A stretch of DNA of 58,947 nt, from assembly GCF_030462475.1 (NCBI RefSeq), contig NZ_JASMRZ010000017.1:34198-93144 (forward strand), in the 5' to 3' direction. The translations under genes and the position numbers were made by a program. Positions 39,065 to 50,770 of this stretch are shown piece after piece. The notes beneath the pieces were generated by a model. It made no database searches, was not told the origin of the DNA, and was given only the letters and a program-made list of their open reading frames with translations. This DNA comes from Variovorax sp. CAN15. Lineage in GTDB: Bacteria > Pseudomonadota > Gammaproteobacteria > Burkholderiales > Burkholderiaceae_C. The number at the start of each line of letters is the position of its first letter. The first letter of the stretch is position 1.

Positions 39065-40039
39065 ATGAACGATGCTATCAATCCCGTAGCGGAACCCGAA
39101 GACGCCGAAGGCGGCGAGGGTGCCGCTGGTCCCCAAGGTCCCCAGCACTGCGGCCTCATCGCCATCGTCGGCAAGCCCAACGTGGGCAAGTCGACGCTGC
39201 TCAACGCCCTGGTCGGCCAGAAGATCAGCATCACCTCGCGCAAGGCGCAGACCACGCGCCACCGCATCACCGGCATGCGCACGCTGGGCGCCACGCAGTT
39301 CGTGTTCGTCGACACGCCGGGCTTCCAGACCCTGCACGCCAACGCGCTGAACAAGTCGCTCAACAAGACCGTGCAGGGCGCGGTCGGCGACGTGGACCTG
39401 ATCCTGTTCGTGGTCGAGGCCGGCAGCTTCACCCAGGCCGACGAGCGCGTGCTCAAGCTGCTCGGCAAGGGCATTCCGACGGTGCTGCTGGCCAACAAGC
39501 TGGACAACGTGCACCGCCGCGGCGACATCGCTCCCTGGCTGAAGAGCATGCAGGAGAAGCACGAGTTCGCCGAGTACGTGCCGATGTCGGCCAAGAACCC
39601 GAAGGACGTCGAGCGCCTGTTCGGCATCTGCGAAAAGTACCTGCCCGAGCAGCCCTGGTTCTACGACGAGGACGAGCTGACCGACCGCAGCGAGAAATTC
39701 CTCGCCGGCGAACTGGTGCGCGAGAAGCTGTTCCGCCTGACCGGCGACGAGCTGCCCTACACCTCCACCGTCGTCATCGACAAGTTCGACGAGGAGCCGC
39801 CCCAGAAGAAGGGCCAGAAGCGCCTGCTGCGCATCGCCGCCACCATCGTGGTCGAGCGCGACGGCCACAAGGCCATGGTGATCGGCGACAAGGGCGAGCG
39901 CATCAAGCGCATTGGCATGGAAACCCGCGTCGAGCTCGAGAAGCTGGCCGACGCCAAGGTATTCCTCGAGCTGTGGGTGAAGGTGCGCTCCGGCTGGGCC
40001 GACGACGAGGCCCGCGTGCGCTCCTTCGGCTATGAGTAG
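39065..40039 (+). CDS. era: GTPase Era
   Basis: A 324-residue essential GTPase for 16S rRNA and small-subunit maturation. An acidic Glu/Gly-rich 30-residue N-terminus precedes G1 ([16 protein letters not shown]), G2/G3 ([16 protein letters not shown]) and G4 (ANKLD). The KH domain is at about 240-315 ([20 protein letters not shown]). It follows rnc by 8 bp, the standard pairing. A dispersed repeat starts 5 bp after the stop, before recO. Confidence 0.97.
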   Translation: MNDAINPVAEPEDAEGGEGAAGPQGPQHCGLIAIVGKPNVGKSTLLNALVGQKISITSRKAQTTRHRITGMRTLGATQFVFVDTPGFQTLHANALNKSLNKTVQGAVGDVDLILFVVEAGSFTQADERVLKLLGKGIPTVLLANKLDNVHRRGDIAPWLKSMQEKHEFAEYVPMSAKNPKDVERLFGICEKYLPEQPWFYDEDELTDRSEKFLAGELVREKLFRLTGDELPYTSTVVIDKFDEEPPQKKGQKRLLRIAATIVVERDGHKAMVIGDKGERIKRIGMETRVELEKLADAKVFLELWVKVRSGWADDEARVRSFGYE

Positions 40040-40043
40040 GCAA

Positions 40044-40136
40044 ACCCCCAGGCTTGCTCGCTTCGCGTAGCCGCCAACCCCCTTGCAGGGGGCAATGCCA
40101 GTGGCCCGGCGAAGCCGGCTCCACGGCGTTTGCCGC
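40044..40136 (+). repeat. Dispersed intergenic repeat, copy 2
   Basis: About 93 bp, 5 bp after the era stop. It has the same order as the copy after sppA: ACCCCCAGGCTT, hairpin CCCCCT-TGC-AGGGGG (40078-40092) and CCGGC-GAA-GCCGG (40106-40118). Confidence 0.7.
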
Positions 40137-40168
40137 CTTCAAGCCTCGATGCTCCATAGCGCACTGAC

Positions 40169-40939
40169 ATGGCCATCCACCGCGTTTCGCACGAGCCGGC
40201 TTATGTGCTCCACCGCTACGACTGGAGCGAGTCGAGCCTGATCCTCGAAGTCTTCACCCGGCACCACGGGCGCATCGCGCTCGTGGCCAAGGGGGCGAAG
40301 CGGCCGAGTTCCAACTTCCGTCCGGTGCTGCTGCCGCTGCAGCCGCTGCAGCTCAACTATGGTGGCGACGCCGAGATCCGCACGCTCAAGGGCGCCGAAT
40401 GGATGGGCGGCCATGTGATGCCGACCGGCGAGGCGCTGCTGTCGGGCTACTACGTCAACGAGTTGCTGCTGCGTCTGCTGGCGCGCGACGACGCCCACGA
40501 GGCGCTGTTCGACGCCTATGCCGGCGTCGTGCAGGTGCTGGCGGGCGACCATGCCGGCGCGCAGGCCACGGCTCAGGCGGCCGCGCTGCGCGCCTTCGAG
40601 CTGCTGCTGCTGCGTGAAGTCGGCCTGCTTCCGTCGCTCGACACCCAGACCCTCACCCTGGAGCCGCTTGCCGGCGAGGCGCGCTACAGCCTCGTTCCCG
40701 AAGCCGGCCTGCGCCAGGCCGGCGACGACGAAGCCGCGCTGACCGGCGCCGACTGGCAGGCCCTGCAGGCCGTGCTGGACGACCGCGCGCCATTTACCGC
40801 CACCTTGCGTGAAATTGCCACCATGAACGCCGGCAGCAACAGTGCCCTGCGAAACCAGTTGCGCGCCTTGCTCAACTACCATTGCGGCGTGTCCACGCTG
40901 CGAACGCGGCAAATGATGAGAGACCTGCAAGCACTATGA
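40169..40939 (+). CDS. recO: DNA repair protein RecO
   Basis: A 256-residue protein that helps load RecA onto SSB-coated DNA with RecR. An N-terminal OB fold is visible (about residues 8-82: [20 protein letters not shown] and [15 protein letters not shown]), then a helical domain with [21 protein letters not shown]. The zinc-binding cysteine set of Gram-positive RecO is absent, as expected. The stop overlaps the pdxJ start by 4 bp, a conserved arrangement. Confidence 0.93.
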   Translation: MAIHRVSHEPAYVLHRYDWSESSLILEVFTRHHGRIALVAKGAKRPSSNFRPVLLPLQPLQLNYGGDAEIRTLKGAEWMGGHVMPTGEALLSGYYVNELLLRLLARDDAHEALFDAYAGVVQVLAGDHAGAQATAQAAALRAFELLLLREVGLLPSLDTQTLTLEPLAGEARYSLVPEAGLRQAGDDEAALTGADWQALQAVLDDRAPFTATLREIATMNAGSNSALRNQLRALLNYHCGVSTLRTRQMMRDLQAL

Positions 40940-41733
40940 GCACTCCGGGCCAAGCCGGCGCCAACGCCGCCACCTCGCTGTCCGTCAACCTCAACAAGGT
41001 CGCCCTGGTGCGCAACACGCGCCATCTGGGCATTCCGAGCGTGGTGAAGGCCGCGCAGGCCTGCCTGGCCGCCGGCGCGCACGGCATCACGGTGCACCCG
41101 AGGCCGGACGCCCGACACATCCGCGCTCACGACGTGAGCGATCTTTCCGCGCTGCTCGCCAAGGACTGGCCGGCCATCGAGTTCAACATCGAGGGCAACC
41201 CCTTCCAGAACCTGATGGACTTCGTGCGCACCCTCAAGCCGCACCAGGCCACCTTCGTTCCCGACAGCGAAACCCAGTCGACCAGCGACCATGGCTGGAC
41301 CTTCCCCGACGACGCCGAGCGCCTGCGTCCGCTGATCGCCGAAGCCAAGGCGCTGGGCGTGCGCGTCAGCCTGTTCATGGACCCGATTCCCGAGATGATG
41401 GCCGCCGTCAAGGCCGTGGGTGCCGACCGGGTCGAGCTCTACACCGAAGGCTACGCGGCCTCGCGCGGCACGCCGAACGAGCAGGCCGTGCTCGCGCGCT
41501 ATGCCGAGACGGCGCGCGCGGCCATTGCGGCAGGCCTCGGCGTCAATGCCGGACACGACCTGAGCCGCGACAACCTCACGGCCTTCCTGCGCGCCGTGCC
41601 GGGCGTGCAGGAGGTTTCGATCGGCCACGCCTTCGTCGCCGACGCGCTCGAGCTCGGCTACACGGCCGCCACGCGCGACTACCTGCGCTGCATCCGCGAG
41701 GCGCAGCAGCAACAAGAGCAGCAACAGCAATGA
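40936..41733 (+). CDS. pdxJ: Pyridoxine 5'-phosphate synthase
   Basis: A 265-residue TIM-barrel enzyme making pyridoxine 5'-phosphate from deoxyxylulose 5-phosphate and 3-amino-2-oxopropyl phosphate. Conserved stretches are [43 protein letters not shown]-like FVPDSETQ and [11 protein letters not shown]. The C-terminus carries a glutamine-rich tail (QQQQEQQQQ) absent from most homologues. It starts within the recO stop and is 13 bp before acpS. Confidence 0.95.
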   Translation: MSTPGQAGANAATSLSVNLNKVALVRNTRHLGIPSVVKAAQACLAAGAHGITVHPRPDARHIRAHDVSDLSALLAKDWPAIEFNIEGNPFQNLMDFVRTLKPHQATFVPDSETQSTSDHGWTFPDDAERLRPLIAEAKALGVRVSLFMDPIPEMMAAVKAVGADRVELYTEGYAASRGTPNEQAVLARYAETARAAIAAGLGVNAGHDLSRDNLTAFLRAVPGVQEVSIGHAFVADALELGYTAATRDYLRCIREAQQQQEQQQQ

Positions 41734-41746
41734 GCGCTGGCGCCGC

Positions 41747-42139
41747 ATGATCTACGGCATTGGCACCGACATCTGCGACCTGCGTCGCATCGCCGCGACC
41801 TTCGAGCGCCAGGGCGAGCGCTTTGCCCGCAAGGTGCTGAGCGACGCCGAGTTCAAGGTCTGGGAGGCCCGCCGCGCGCGCTGGCCCAAGCGCGGCCTGA
41901 GTTATCTCGCCACCCGTTTTTCCGCCAAGGAGGCCTTCAGCAAGGCCATCGGGCTGGGCATGCGCTCGCCCATGAGCTGGCGGCTGTGCGAGATCGCCAA
42001 CCTGCGCAGCGGCAAGCCCGTCATCGTGCTGCATGGCGGCCTGAAAGACTGGTTCGAGGCCCAGGGCCTCACCGCCCACGTGACCGTGACCGACGAAACC
42101 GAATACGCCGCGAGCTTCGTGGTGGTGGAGAAAACATGA
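41747..42139 (+). CDS. acpS: Holo-[acyl-carrier-protein] synthase
   Basis: A 130-residue enzyme moving 4'-phosphopantetheine from CoA to Ser37 of ACP. The magnesium ligands are in [12 protein letters not shown] (Asp7-9 region) and [12 protein letters not shown] (Glu, residue about 64). It sits in recO-pdxJ-acpS-nagZ, as in most proteobacteria, and overlaps nagZ by 4 bp. It should activate the AcpP encoded at 28.5 kb. Confidence 0.96.
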   Translation: MIYGIGTDICDLRRIAATFERQGERFARKVLSDAEFKVWEARRARWPKRGLSYLATRFSAKEAFSKAIGLGMRSPMSWRLCEIANLRSGKPVIVLHGGLKDWFEAQGLTAHVTVTDETEYAASFVVVEKT

Positions 42140-43236
42140 CGACCGCCGGGCTTGCCGAAGAACGCCCCCACGCGCCGCTGATCATCGACGTTGCCGGCAC
42201 CGAACTCACCGATGCCGACCGCCGGCGCCTTGCCAACCCGCTCGTCGGCGGCGTGATCCACTTCGCCCGCAATTGGGAGGACCGCGCGCAGATGACCGCG
42301 CTCAACGCCGAAATCAAGTCGATCCGGCCCGACCTGCTGATCTGCGTCGATCACGAGGGCGGCCGCGTGCAGCGTTTCCGCACCGACGGTTTCACCCACC
42401 TGCCGTCGATGCGCGCGCTCGGCGAACTCTGGATGCGCGACGCCATGCGCGCCACCCAGGCCGCGACGGCGGTCGGGCAGGTGCTGGCGGGCGAGTTGCG
42501 TGCCTGCGGCGTCGACTTCAGCTTCGCGCCCGTGCTCGACCTCGACTACGGCGGCAGCAGCGTCATCGGCAACCGCAGCTTCCACCGCGACCCGCGCGTG
42601 GTCGCGCTGCTGGCCAAGAGCGTGATGCACGGCATGCTGCAGATGGGCATGCGCAACTGCGGCAAGCACTTCCCGGGACACGGCTTCGTGCATGCCGACT
42701 CGCACGTCGAGATTCCGGTGGACAAGCGTGGCCTCAAGGCCATCCTGGCCGATGATGCGAAACCGTACGACTGGCTGTCGGGCTCGCTCGCGGCGGTGAT
42801 GCCGGCGCATGTGATCTATCCGAAGGTGGACAAGCGGCCGGCGGGGTTTTCCGCCAAATGGCTGAAGGAGACTCTCCGGCAGCGGATCGGCTTCGAGGGA
42901 GCGGTCTTCAGCGATGACCTGAGCATGGAGGCTGGGCGCTACATCGACGGCGAGCTGCTCAGCTTTGCCGACGCGGCGCTTGCTGCGCTGGAGGCCGGGT
43001 GCGACATGGCGATGCTTTGCAATCAGAGCGTCGGCGATGGGGTGCCGCTCGACGGATTGCTGCAGGGTTTCGCTGCGGCGCGGGATGCGGGGCGCTGGGT
43101 TGGCAAGCCGGACAGCGAAGCGCGTCGCAGGGCCTTGCTTCCCGACGCCTCGGCGCTGCCATGGACTGCGCTTGCAGGCTCGGCGCAGTACCGTGGCGCC
43201 AGGCGCACCCTCTTGCGCGATCGCCTGACGGAGTAG
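42136..43236 (+). CDS. nagZ: Beta-N-acetylhexosaminidase NagZ
   Basis: A 366-residue cytoplasmic glycosidase of family GH3 that removes N-acetylglucosamine from recycled peptidoglycan muropeptides. The catalytic-loop KHFPGHG (residues about 176-182, His/Asp pair) and the nucleophile Asp in FSDDLSMEA are present. N-terminal [10 protein letters not shown] and [12 protein letters not shown] are conserved. It overlaps acpS by 4 bp. Released products can feed beta-lactamase induction in other bacteria. The next gene starts only 6 bp on. Confidence 0.95.
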   Translation: MTTAGLAEERPHAPLIIDVAGTELTDADRRRLANPLVGGVIHFARNWEDRAQMTALNAEIKSIRPDLLICVDHEGGRVQRFRTDGFTHLPSMRALGELWMRDAMRATQAATAVGQVLAGELRACGVDFSFAPVLDLDYGGSSVIGNRSFHRDPRVVALLAKSVMHGMLQMGMRNCGKHFPGHGFVHADSHVEIPVDKRGLKAILADDAKPYDWLSGSLAAVMPAHVIYPKVDKRPAGFSAKWLKETLRQRIGFEGAVFSDDLSMEAGRYIDGELLSFADAALAALEAGCDMAMLCNQSVGDGVPLDGLLQGFAAARDAGRWVGKPDSEARRRALLPDASALPWTALAGSAQYRGARRTLLRDRLTE

Positions 43237-43242
43237 TCGCTC

Positions 43243-44592
43243 ATGCCGCTGTGCCTCAGTTTCTTTCCGCGCAAGGACGAGGCCGTGTTGCGCAACCACG
43301 CGCACTATTGCCGGCGGTTCGGCTATCCGCACCAGTGGATCGAGGCCGATCGCATCCGTCACCCGGCATTGCGCGACAGCGCGAAATACAGCCAGATCCT
43401 GCGCCACCTGCGCGCGCTGCCGGAGAACGACTGGCTTCTGTTTCTCGATGGCGACTCGGTGGTGTTCCATCCGGTTGCCGTCGAAACACTGATGCAGGGG
43501 CGGGATTCGCTGGTCGTCGAAGGGCCTCCCAGTGGCGACCGACCCGGTCCGGCGATGACCAACATGATGGTGCTGCGCAATACGCCAGCCAACCGCGCCA
43601 TGCTGCTCGGGCTGATGGACGATGCGGGCTATGTCATCGCACTGGTGAATCGCGCCGTCGATGAAGCCGCCCGACTGCGTCCGGCAGGCCTGCTCGGCTG
43701 CAACGCGACGGTCGGCGACATCTACGTCAACGTGTCGTGGCGCATTCCGCAGTGGTTCCTGGCGCGCATCTTCGTTGTCAACCTCGGGCCGCTGCCCATC
43801 GTGGCGCCGGAGGGCGGATGGCGCGAGATGCTGCTCCACGACCAGAACCTGCAAGACATGCTCGTGGCGCAGGTCAACAAAGCGCTGATCCACGGCCAGC
43901 CCGTGCTGCAGCCCGCGGCTTATCCGGCGCTGTCGGAAGAGCGGGTGTCGAGCTACAACGCCAGCGCCGACATCGCCTTCGTTACGCTCTACACGCACCA
44001 CGTCGGAAGCTACGCACGGGTGTCCGAGCACAACGTGAAGCGCTATTGCGACAGGCACGGCTATGCGTACCACGTGTACCGTGCGATTCCCGAAGCCGTC
44101 GACGCCAGCATCGGCGGATCATGGGTGCGCAGCTGGCTGCTGCAGCAGCACATCGCGCATCACAAGTGGGTGATCTGGATCGACGCCGACGTGCTCTTCC
44201 TCAACCAGAGCCGCCGGATCGACGCCTTGCTCGAAGGGCGCGAGCTACTGCTCGCCAAGGACGTGGGCGGCTGGTCCTTCAATTCGGGCGTGATGGGTTT
44301 CCTGAACACCCAGGGCAACGCCGAGCTGCTGGCGCGCATCTGGCAGCGTATCGGCGAGGTTGACGACAAATCGGCGGTCTACAGCAGCCAGGGCGATCAG
44401 TACTACACCAACGAAGTGCTGTCCGGAGCGGGGCTGGTGAACGAGCAGGGCATCGTCGACAACCTGAGCATCAACACGCCACCGCACCTGGCTTCCGACG
44501 AAACCCTGCTGGTGCACTTCATCAATCTGGACGAGCCCTATCGTTCGGCTTACATGGCCTCGATGGATGCGCTGTCGCAGCGCCTGCGCTGA
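43243..44592 (+). CDS. Glycosyltransferase with two tandem DxD halves (GT34-like)
   Basis: A 449-residue protein with two similar halves. Half 1 has HYCRRFGYPHQWI, then WLLFLDGDSVVFHP (Asp69-Gly-Asp71); half 2 has VKRYCDRHGYAYHVYR, then WVIWIDADVLFLNQ (Asp314-Ala-Asp316) and WSFNSGVMGFLNTQ. Both halves look like the galactosyltransferase GMA12/MNN10 (GT34) fold, with metal-binding DxD. The likely role is sugar transfer onto a surface glycan, but the donor and acceptor are unknown. It starts 6 bp after nagZ and converges with the GT-B/GT2 gene 9 bp away. It could instead be a duplicated single domain with one active half. Confidence 0.75.
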   Translation: MPLCLSFFPRKDEAVLRNHAHYCRRFGYPHQWIEADRIRHPALRDSAKYSQILRHLRALPENDWLLFLDGDSVVFHPVAVETLMQGRDSLVVEGPPSGDRPGPAMTNMMVLRNTPANRAMLLGLMDDAGYVIALVNRAVDEAARLRPAGLLGCNATVGDIYVNVSWRIPQWFLARIFVVNLGPLPIVAPEGGWREMLLHDQNLQDMLVAQVNKALIHGQPVLQPAAYPALSEERVSSYNASADIAFVTLYTHHVGSYARVSEHNVKRYCDRHGYAYHVYRAIPEAVDASIGGSWVRSWLLQQHIAHHKWVIWIDADVLFLNQSRRIDALLEGRELLLAKDVGGWSFNSGVMGFLNTQGNAELLARIWQRIGEVDDKSAVYSSQGDQYYTNEVLSGAGLVNEQGIVDNLSINTPPHLASDETLLVHFINLDEPYRSAYMASMDALSQRLR

Positions 44593-44601
44593 CCGGGCCA
44601 G

Positions 44602-46548
44602 TTAGCCGTTCGCAGCATGCGGGTCGGTAGGGGCCACCGCCGACGCCAACCTGAAAACACGCACCGGCAACTGGCTGGATGCGGGTGCGAGGAACTGGGC
44701 GATCTCGGGCACCGTGAACTGGCGCTCCAGCCATTCCTTGTCCGCCAGGCCTGCATTGAAAAAGATCTGAAGCAGCCGCAAGGCCTCGTGCCGTAGCGCG
44801 CGCGTCAGCGTTTCCTGCTCGACCAGCTGCAGCGCCGGTGCCGCGGCCGGCTTGAAGCTCGCGCGCGCGAGGATCAGCAGCAGCTTCTCCGCGAAGTCGA
44901 GCACCGGCGGCCAGTAGAGGTCGTACAGCTTGGCGATCTCGTTCACATGCTCGACGCTCGATTGGGGAAGCAGATGGGCCAGAACCCGCGCGCGCGCCCG
45001 CGAGGCGAGCGTTGCCGCGCGGGCTGCATCGACGGAGCTGGTCGGCGTGGCCGGCTTGTGGAGAAGCTCGGGGATCACTGCAAAGCGCGCACCGGCGACT
45101 GCGCTCTTGCAAAGCATGTGGAAGTCGTCGTGCACCGTGAACTCGGGGTCGTGGCGCACGCCGCTGCGCTCCATGAAGCTGCGGCGCACCATGCAGGCCG
45201 ACAGCAACAGCGGGCGCGGGCCGAAGAACTCCACGAGGATGTCCTGATGCCGCTCGGAGAACTCGAAGGGGCCTTCCTGCGTCTCGCACCAGGAGCCGAC
45301 GATATCGATATCGGGACAAGCCTGGAGCAGCGCGGTCTGGCGTTGCAGGCGTTGCGGTGCTGGAACGTCGCCGACGTCGGCGAAGACGATGTAGTCGCCT
45401 TGAGCGTGCGCGAGCGCAAGGTTGCGGGCGGTGGCGCGGTCGAACGCGAAGGGCAGGGATACCAGCTGCGAACTGGCGATGCCCGATCCCGCCAGGATGG
45501 TCTCGAGACCGGCGGTGCCTGTCTGCCCAACCAGCACCAGGTGAATTTCCACCGCGGTCTGGGCCGCCCAGGTCCGAAGGCTCTGCTCCAGGCTTTCGGG
45601 TGAATCCCCGGCTGTCAGGCAAAGGGTGACGCGCGGTGGCGTTGCCGGCTCGGCGAAGCGGTCGGGTTGTTGTGCACGCCAACTCAGGAAGCGCTCGATG
45701 GCCGGCCCCACCAGAGGCGCAGCGAACGCGCTGGTGAAGATCGACAAGCCTTCGCGCTCGAGTCTCGCGCGCCGAGGTGCATCGGCAAGAAGTTGCTCAA
45801 TCGTCTCAATGAGCTTCTCGTAGGGGGCGCCAACCACCGCCTTGCGGATCGACGCCTCGATCTCGCTGTCGGGATACAGCTCGCAGACCACCGCCTTGCG
45901 GTGCCGCAGCAGGATCGACAGCCGCGGCACCTCGACGATGCGCGACTCTTCCCAGTTATGGAGGTTGAGCACGATCTTCGCGCGGCGCATGAAGCCGTTG
46001 CGCTCTTCCAGCGTCCAGGCGCGCCCCCGGTTGACTTCGACCCGCAGCCCGCGCGCCATCAGCCCTTCGAGGATGTCGATGCGCCGGCGCGTCAGCGAGC
46101 CGAAGAAGACGACGTCGATGTCCTGCTGCTCGTCGGGCAGGATGTCTTCCAGCGGCATGATTTCTGCGGCGTCGGGCTCCCAGCCGAGCGCGACATAGTC
46201 CGCGTTGCGGTAGCCGAGCTGGCGATGCCGCTGGAAGTTCGTCTTGCTGTATTCCCAGAGATAGCAGCGTCTGAGCACCTCGAGGTACCGGTCGTTCCAG
46301 GCGTGCGTGCCATGCACCATCGGCTCGAAGTTGACGACGATGCAATCGGGATGATGCTGCTCGATGTGCTCCCATGGCACGTCCCAGAAGAAGAACAGGA
46401 TGTTGATTTCACCCGGTTCGATGTAGCAGTGGGTGAAGCGGGTAGGGTAGCCGAGGCGTTCCGCCGCCAGCCTGAAGGCTTCGACGATGTCGCCGCAGGT
46501 CTCGTGCGAGGACAGCGATGTGAAGTTGAGCCGGGGCAGTGTCGTCAT
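44602..46548 (-). CDS. Bidomain glycosyltransferase (GT-B-like plus GT2)
   Basis: A 648-residue protein. Residues 1-300 look like a CgeB-type GT-B transferase (VVFFGSLTRRRIDILEGLM, KIVLNLHNWEESRIVEVPRLSILL). Residues about 305-500 are a GT2-like domain (TLCLTAGDSPESLEQSLRTW, ATARNLALAHAQGDYIVFADVGD). The GT2 metal site is Asp391-Val-Gly-Asp394, not the usual DDD/DxD, so it may be weak or degenerate. A helical tail of about 100 residues ends it. It lies 31 bp after the methyltransferase on the same strand. Function in glycan assembly is inferred. Confidence 0.75.
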   Translation of the reverse strand: MTTLPRLNFTSLSSHETCGDIVEAFRLAAERLGYPTRFTHCYIEPGEINILFFFWDVPWEHIEQHHPDCIVVNFEPMVHGTHAWNDRYLEVLRRCYLWEYSKTNFQRHRQLGYRNADYVALGWEPDAAEIMPLEDILPDEQQDIDVVFFGSLTRRRIDILEGLMARGLRVEVNRGRAWTLEERNGFMRRAKIVLNLHNWEESRIVEVPRLSILLRHRKAVVCELYPDSEIEASIRKAVVGAPYEKLIETIEQLLADAPRRARLEREGLSIFTSAFAAPLVGPAIERFLSWRAQQPDRFAEPATPPRVTLCLTAGDSPESLEQSLRTWAAQTAVEIHLVLVGQTGTAGLETILAGSGIASSQLVSLPFAFDRATARNLALAHAQGDYIVFADVGDVPAPQRLQRQTALLQACPDIDIVGSWCETQEGPFEFSERHQDILVEFFGPRPLLLSACMVRRSFMERSGVRHDPEFTVHDDFHMLCKSAVAGARFAVIPELLHKPATPTSSVDAARAATLASRARARVLAHLLPQSSVEHVNEIAKLYDLYWPPVLDFAEKLLLILARASFKPAAAPALQLVEQETLTRALRHEALRLLQIFFNAGLADKEWLERQFTVPEIAQFLAPASSQLPVRVFRLASAVAPTDPHAANG

Positions 46549-46579
46549 GGGGCGGCGCGCGGGGGGATGTCCGTTCGCT

Positions 46580-47206
46580 TCAGTAGTGGCCCAGTACGTT
46601 GACCTTGTGGTAGTGGTCCTTCAGCGCGGCATGCAGCTGCTGTGCCTGTGCGCGGGTTTCTTCATCGGCCTCCTTGCCTACGCCGAAGAAGTACAGGTCA
46701 TGGCTGCTGCGGTCTTCGAAGAAGCCCCAGACCGAGAACCAGGCGTCGTGTTGCAGCAGGTCCGTGAAATCCGAGGCCGCGAGGTTGCGGTAGTAGTTCT
46801 GGCTCTTGCCGATGGTCAGTGGCGAATCGGAAGGGTTGAACTCCACCGTGCCGTGCTGGCGTCGGCCCTGTGTGGCGCAGGTCATGACGACGAGGCCGTC
46901 TTCCTTCACCAGGCGCAGCATGTTGAGCCAGGTCTTCTTCCACTGCGGGTTGTGCTCCATGGCCTCGCACGAGATGATGACGTCCGTGCCGTTCGCGGCG
47001 CCGCCATGGTTTTCGCCGTGGCAGACGAGGTCGACGTCCGGGCCTTCACCTACGTCGAGGCCCAGATAGTTGCAGTCCTGGAAGAACTCGCGGACCGAAC
47101 CGTTGAGATTGAGGCTGCCGATCTCGATCACCGACCGCCCGGTGAAGTAGGACGGCAGGAACTGCTTCACGCCGGCGACGAAGAATCGTTGTTGGGGATG
47201 TGACAT
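46580..47206 (-). CDS. Class I SAM-dependent methyltransferase
   Basis: A 208-residue protein. Motif I is SVIEIGSLNLNGSVREFF (around residues 25-42), followed by YLGLDVGEGPDVDLV (motif II) and ISCEAMEHNPQWKKTWLNMLRLVKEDGLVV, a Rossmann-type methyltransferase. It precedes the bidomain glycosyltransferase by 31 bp, so methylation of the same glycan is a fair inference; the substrate is unknown. The gap to ygjP is 71 bp, so it may share the lysS transcript. Confidence 0.8.
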   Translation of the reverse strand: MSHPQQRFFVAGVKQFLPSYFTGRSVIEIGSLNLNGSVREFFQDCNYLGLDVGEGPDVDLVCHGENHGGAANGTDVIISCEAMEHNPQWKKTWLNMLRLVKEDGLVVMTCATQGRRQHGTVEFNPSDSPLTIGKSQNYYRNLAASDFTDLLQHDAWFSVWGFFEDRSSHDLYFFGVGKEADEETRAQAQQLHAALKDHYHKVNVLGHY

Positions 47207-47277
47207 GAGCCTGGCTGCGTTGGATTGGCGTTGCGGCTGAAGCTCTCAGAGAGCAATGGAACACCCGCTGCGCGAAG

Positions 47278-47811
47278 TCATCCCTCGCCGGATGCGGAGG
47301 CTGCGGCATTTGTCCACAAGCGTTTTCCTCCCATGCCCAAGTGCTCCAGGTACAGCCGGAGATCGAACTCGAGGCGATGATAGTCCGGCTCCATGTGCAT
47401 GCACAGCGCATAAAACGCCTTGTCATGCTCACGCTCCTTCATATGTGCCAACTCGTGCACAACAATCATCCTCAGCCACGCCAGCGGAACCTCCTTGAAG
47501 AGGCTGGCCACCCGGATCTCCCGCTTGGCCTTGAGCTTGCCGCCCTGCACACGCGACACGGTGGTGTGGGTGCCCAGCGCGTTGCGGATCACGTGCAGCT
47601 TGTTGTCGAACATCACCTTCGACAGCGGCTCGGCCTTGCGCATGAACTCGCTCTTGAGCTCGCTCACGTACCCATAGAGCGCCCGGTCGGTCTGGATGTC
47701 GTGCACGCCGCCCGGGTAGCGCTGGCCGAGGAGGGAGCCGAGCTTGTCTTCGGCGATGAGCTGGCGGACCTGCTCCAGCAAGGGTGCCGGGTAGCCCGCC
47801 AGGTACTTCAT
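47278..47811 (-). CDS. YgjP/SprT-like zinc metallopeptidase (M48-type motif)
   Basis: A 177-residue protein with HExxH at residues 119-123 in IVVHELAHMKEREHDKAFYAL and a third ligand His129. It matches the YgjP-like metallopeptidase (DUF45) family. No signal peptide is visible, so it is probably cytosolic. The family function is unsettled. It follows the Hsp70-like gene by 13 bp. Confidence 0.88.
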   Translation of the reverse strand: MKYLAGYPAPLLEQVRQLIAEDKLGSLLGQRYPGGVHDIQTDRALYGYVSELKSEFMRKAEPLSKVMFDNKLHVIRNALGTHTTVSRVQGGKLKAKREIRVASLFKEVPLAWLRMIVVHELAHMKEREHDKAFYALCMHMEPDYHRLEFDLRLYLEHLGMGGKRLWTNAAASASGEG

Positions 47812-47824
47812 GGAATGACCGGGT

Positions 47825-49098
47825 TCAGGCCCGGCGCTGCGTGCTGGCCGCGCAGGCCAGCCCGGTGGCGACGCCGCCGAAGAGATCGCCTTCGACCAGG
47901 TTCACGCCCGCGAAGCTCCTGCGCAGGGCGTGCTGGAACGGGCGCAGCGCGGAAGAGCCACCGGTGAGGTAGATCGCGTCGAGGTCGTTGCTGCGCAGGC
48001 CCGCGCGCCTGACGCAGGCGTGGGCGCAGGCGATCACGCTTTCCAGCGGCGTGGCCAGTTGCCGGGCCATGTCGTCCGGTGTGAGGGAGGCCGCAAGGCC
48101 GCGCTCGGCGCAATCGAGGTCGATGGCGGTCGGGGCATCGGTCAGCGACACGTCGATCTTGGCCGCTTCCACCGCGCTCGCGATGCGGTGGCCGTGCCGC
48201 TCCTCGAGCACGGTCATCAGCCGGTCGTGCAGGCGCGTGTCGGCGTAGCTGGTGCGCAGATCCTTGGCCTGCCGCAGCGCCTTGGCGGCGTAGAGCCAGT
48301 TGATCAGGTGCCAGGACGACAGTTCGAAGAACACCTTGCTCGGCACCTCGCGTCCCTGCGGGCCGTGATGGCGAAAGCCGAACTGCGGCATCACGCGCTC
48401 GAGGTTCAGCCGCTGGTCGAAATCGGTGCCGCCGATGTGCACGCCGCTGGTGGCCAGCACGTCGTCGCTGCGGTCCTCGCGCGCGGCGCGCTCGGGGCCG
48501 ACGCGCACGACGGTGAAGTCGGAGGTGCCGCCGCCGATGTCGACGATGAGCACGATCGACTCCTTGGTGATCCGCTGCTCGTAGTCGAAGGCGGCCGCGA
48601 TGGGCTCGAGCTGGAACGAGATTTCCCGGAAGCCCGCCGCGCGCGCCGCGACGCGCAGGCTTTCTTCCGCGCGCTCGTCGCGCTTGGAATCGTCGTCCAC
48701 GAAATGCACCGGGCGCCCGATCACCACGCGCTCGGGCATCTGGCCGAGCTCGCGGCTGGCGCGCGTGGCCAGTTCGCGCAGGAAGCGCGCGATGATGTCC
48801 TCGAAGCTCACGAGGCCGTCGTAGATCGCCGTCTTCTCCTGCATCAGCGCACTGCCGAGCAGGCTCTTGAGCGAGCGCATCAGCCGGCCCTCGGTGCCCG
48901 AGAGGTACTGGCCGATGGCGTCGCGGCCGAAATGGGTCGTGCGGTCTTCGGCGTTGAAGAAGATCGCGGTGGGCAGGGTGGTGGCCGTGCCTTCGATGGG
49001 CAGAAGGCGGGCTTCTCCGCCGACCCGGCATGCCACGGCGGAGTTGGAGGTGCCGAAGTCGATGCCGATCGTCGGCAGCGACGACGGTGAGGACACGC

Positions 49099-49102
<4 letters not shown>
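47825..49102 (-). CDS. Hsp70-family ATPase without substrate domain (YegD-like)
   Basis: A 425-residue actin-fold ATPase. Phosphate loops are [29 protein letters not shown] and [12 protein letters not shown]. It ends after the nucleotide-binding domain, with no SBD or lid, so classical DnaK-type refolding is unlikely. E. coli YegD is the nearest recognised relative, function unknown. The start is TTG at 49102, overlapping the lysS stop by 4 bp, with AGGGA upstream; a GTG at 49096 is an alternative. Confidence 0.88.
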
Positions 49103-50646
<1,544 letters not shown>

Positions 50647-50770
50647 GGGAGGCGGATGGCGCGCAACCGGGAGCGTGCGCGGGGCTGGCATTTTAGCCGA
50701 TCGGGTTTGAAGAAAACCTGCCCAGAGCGCCCGTCAATCCTGCGCCATACGCTATGAAAAGTAGAGCGGC

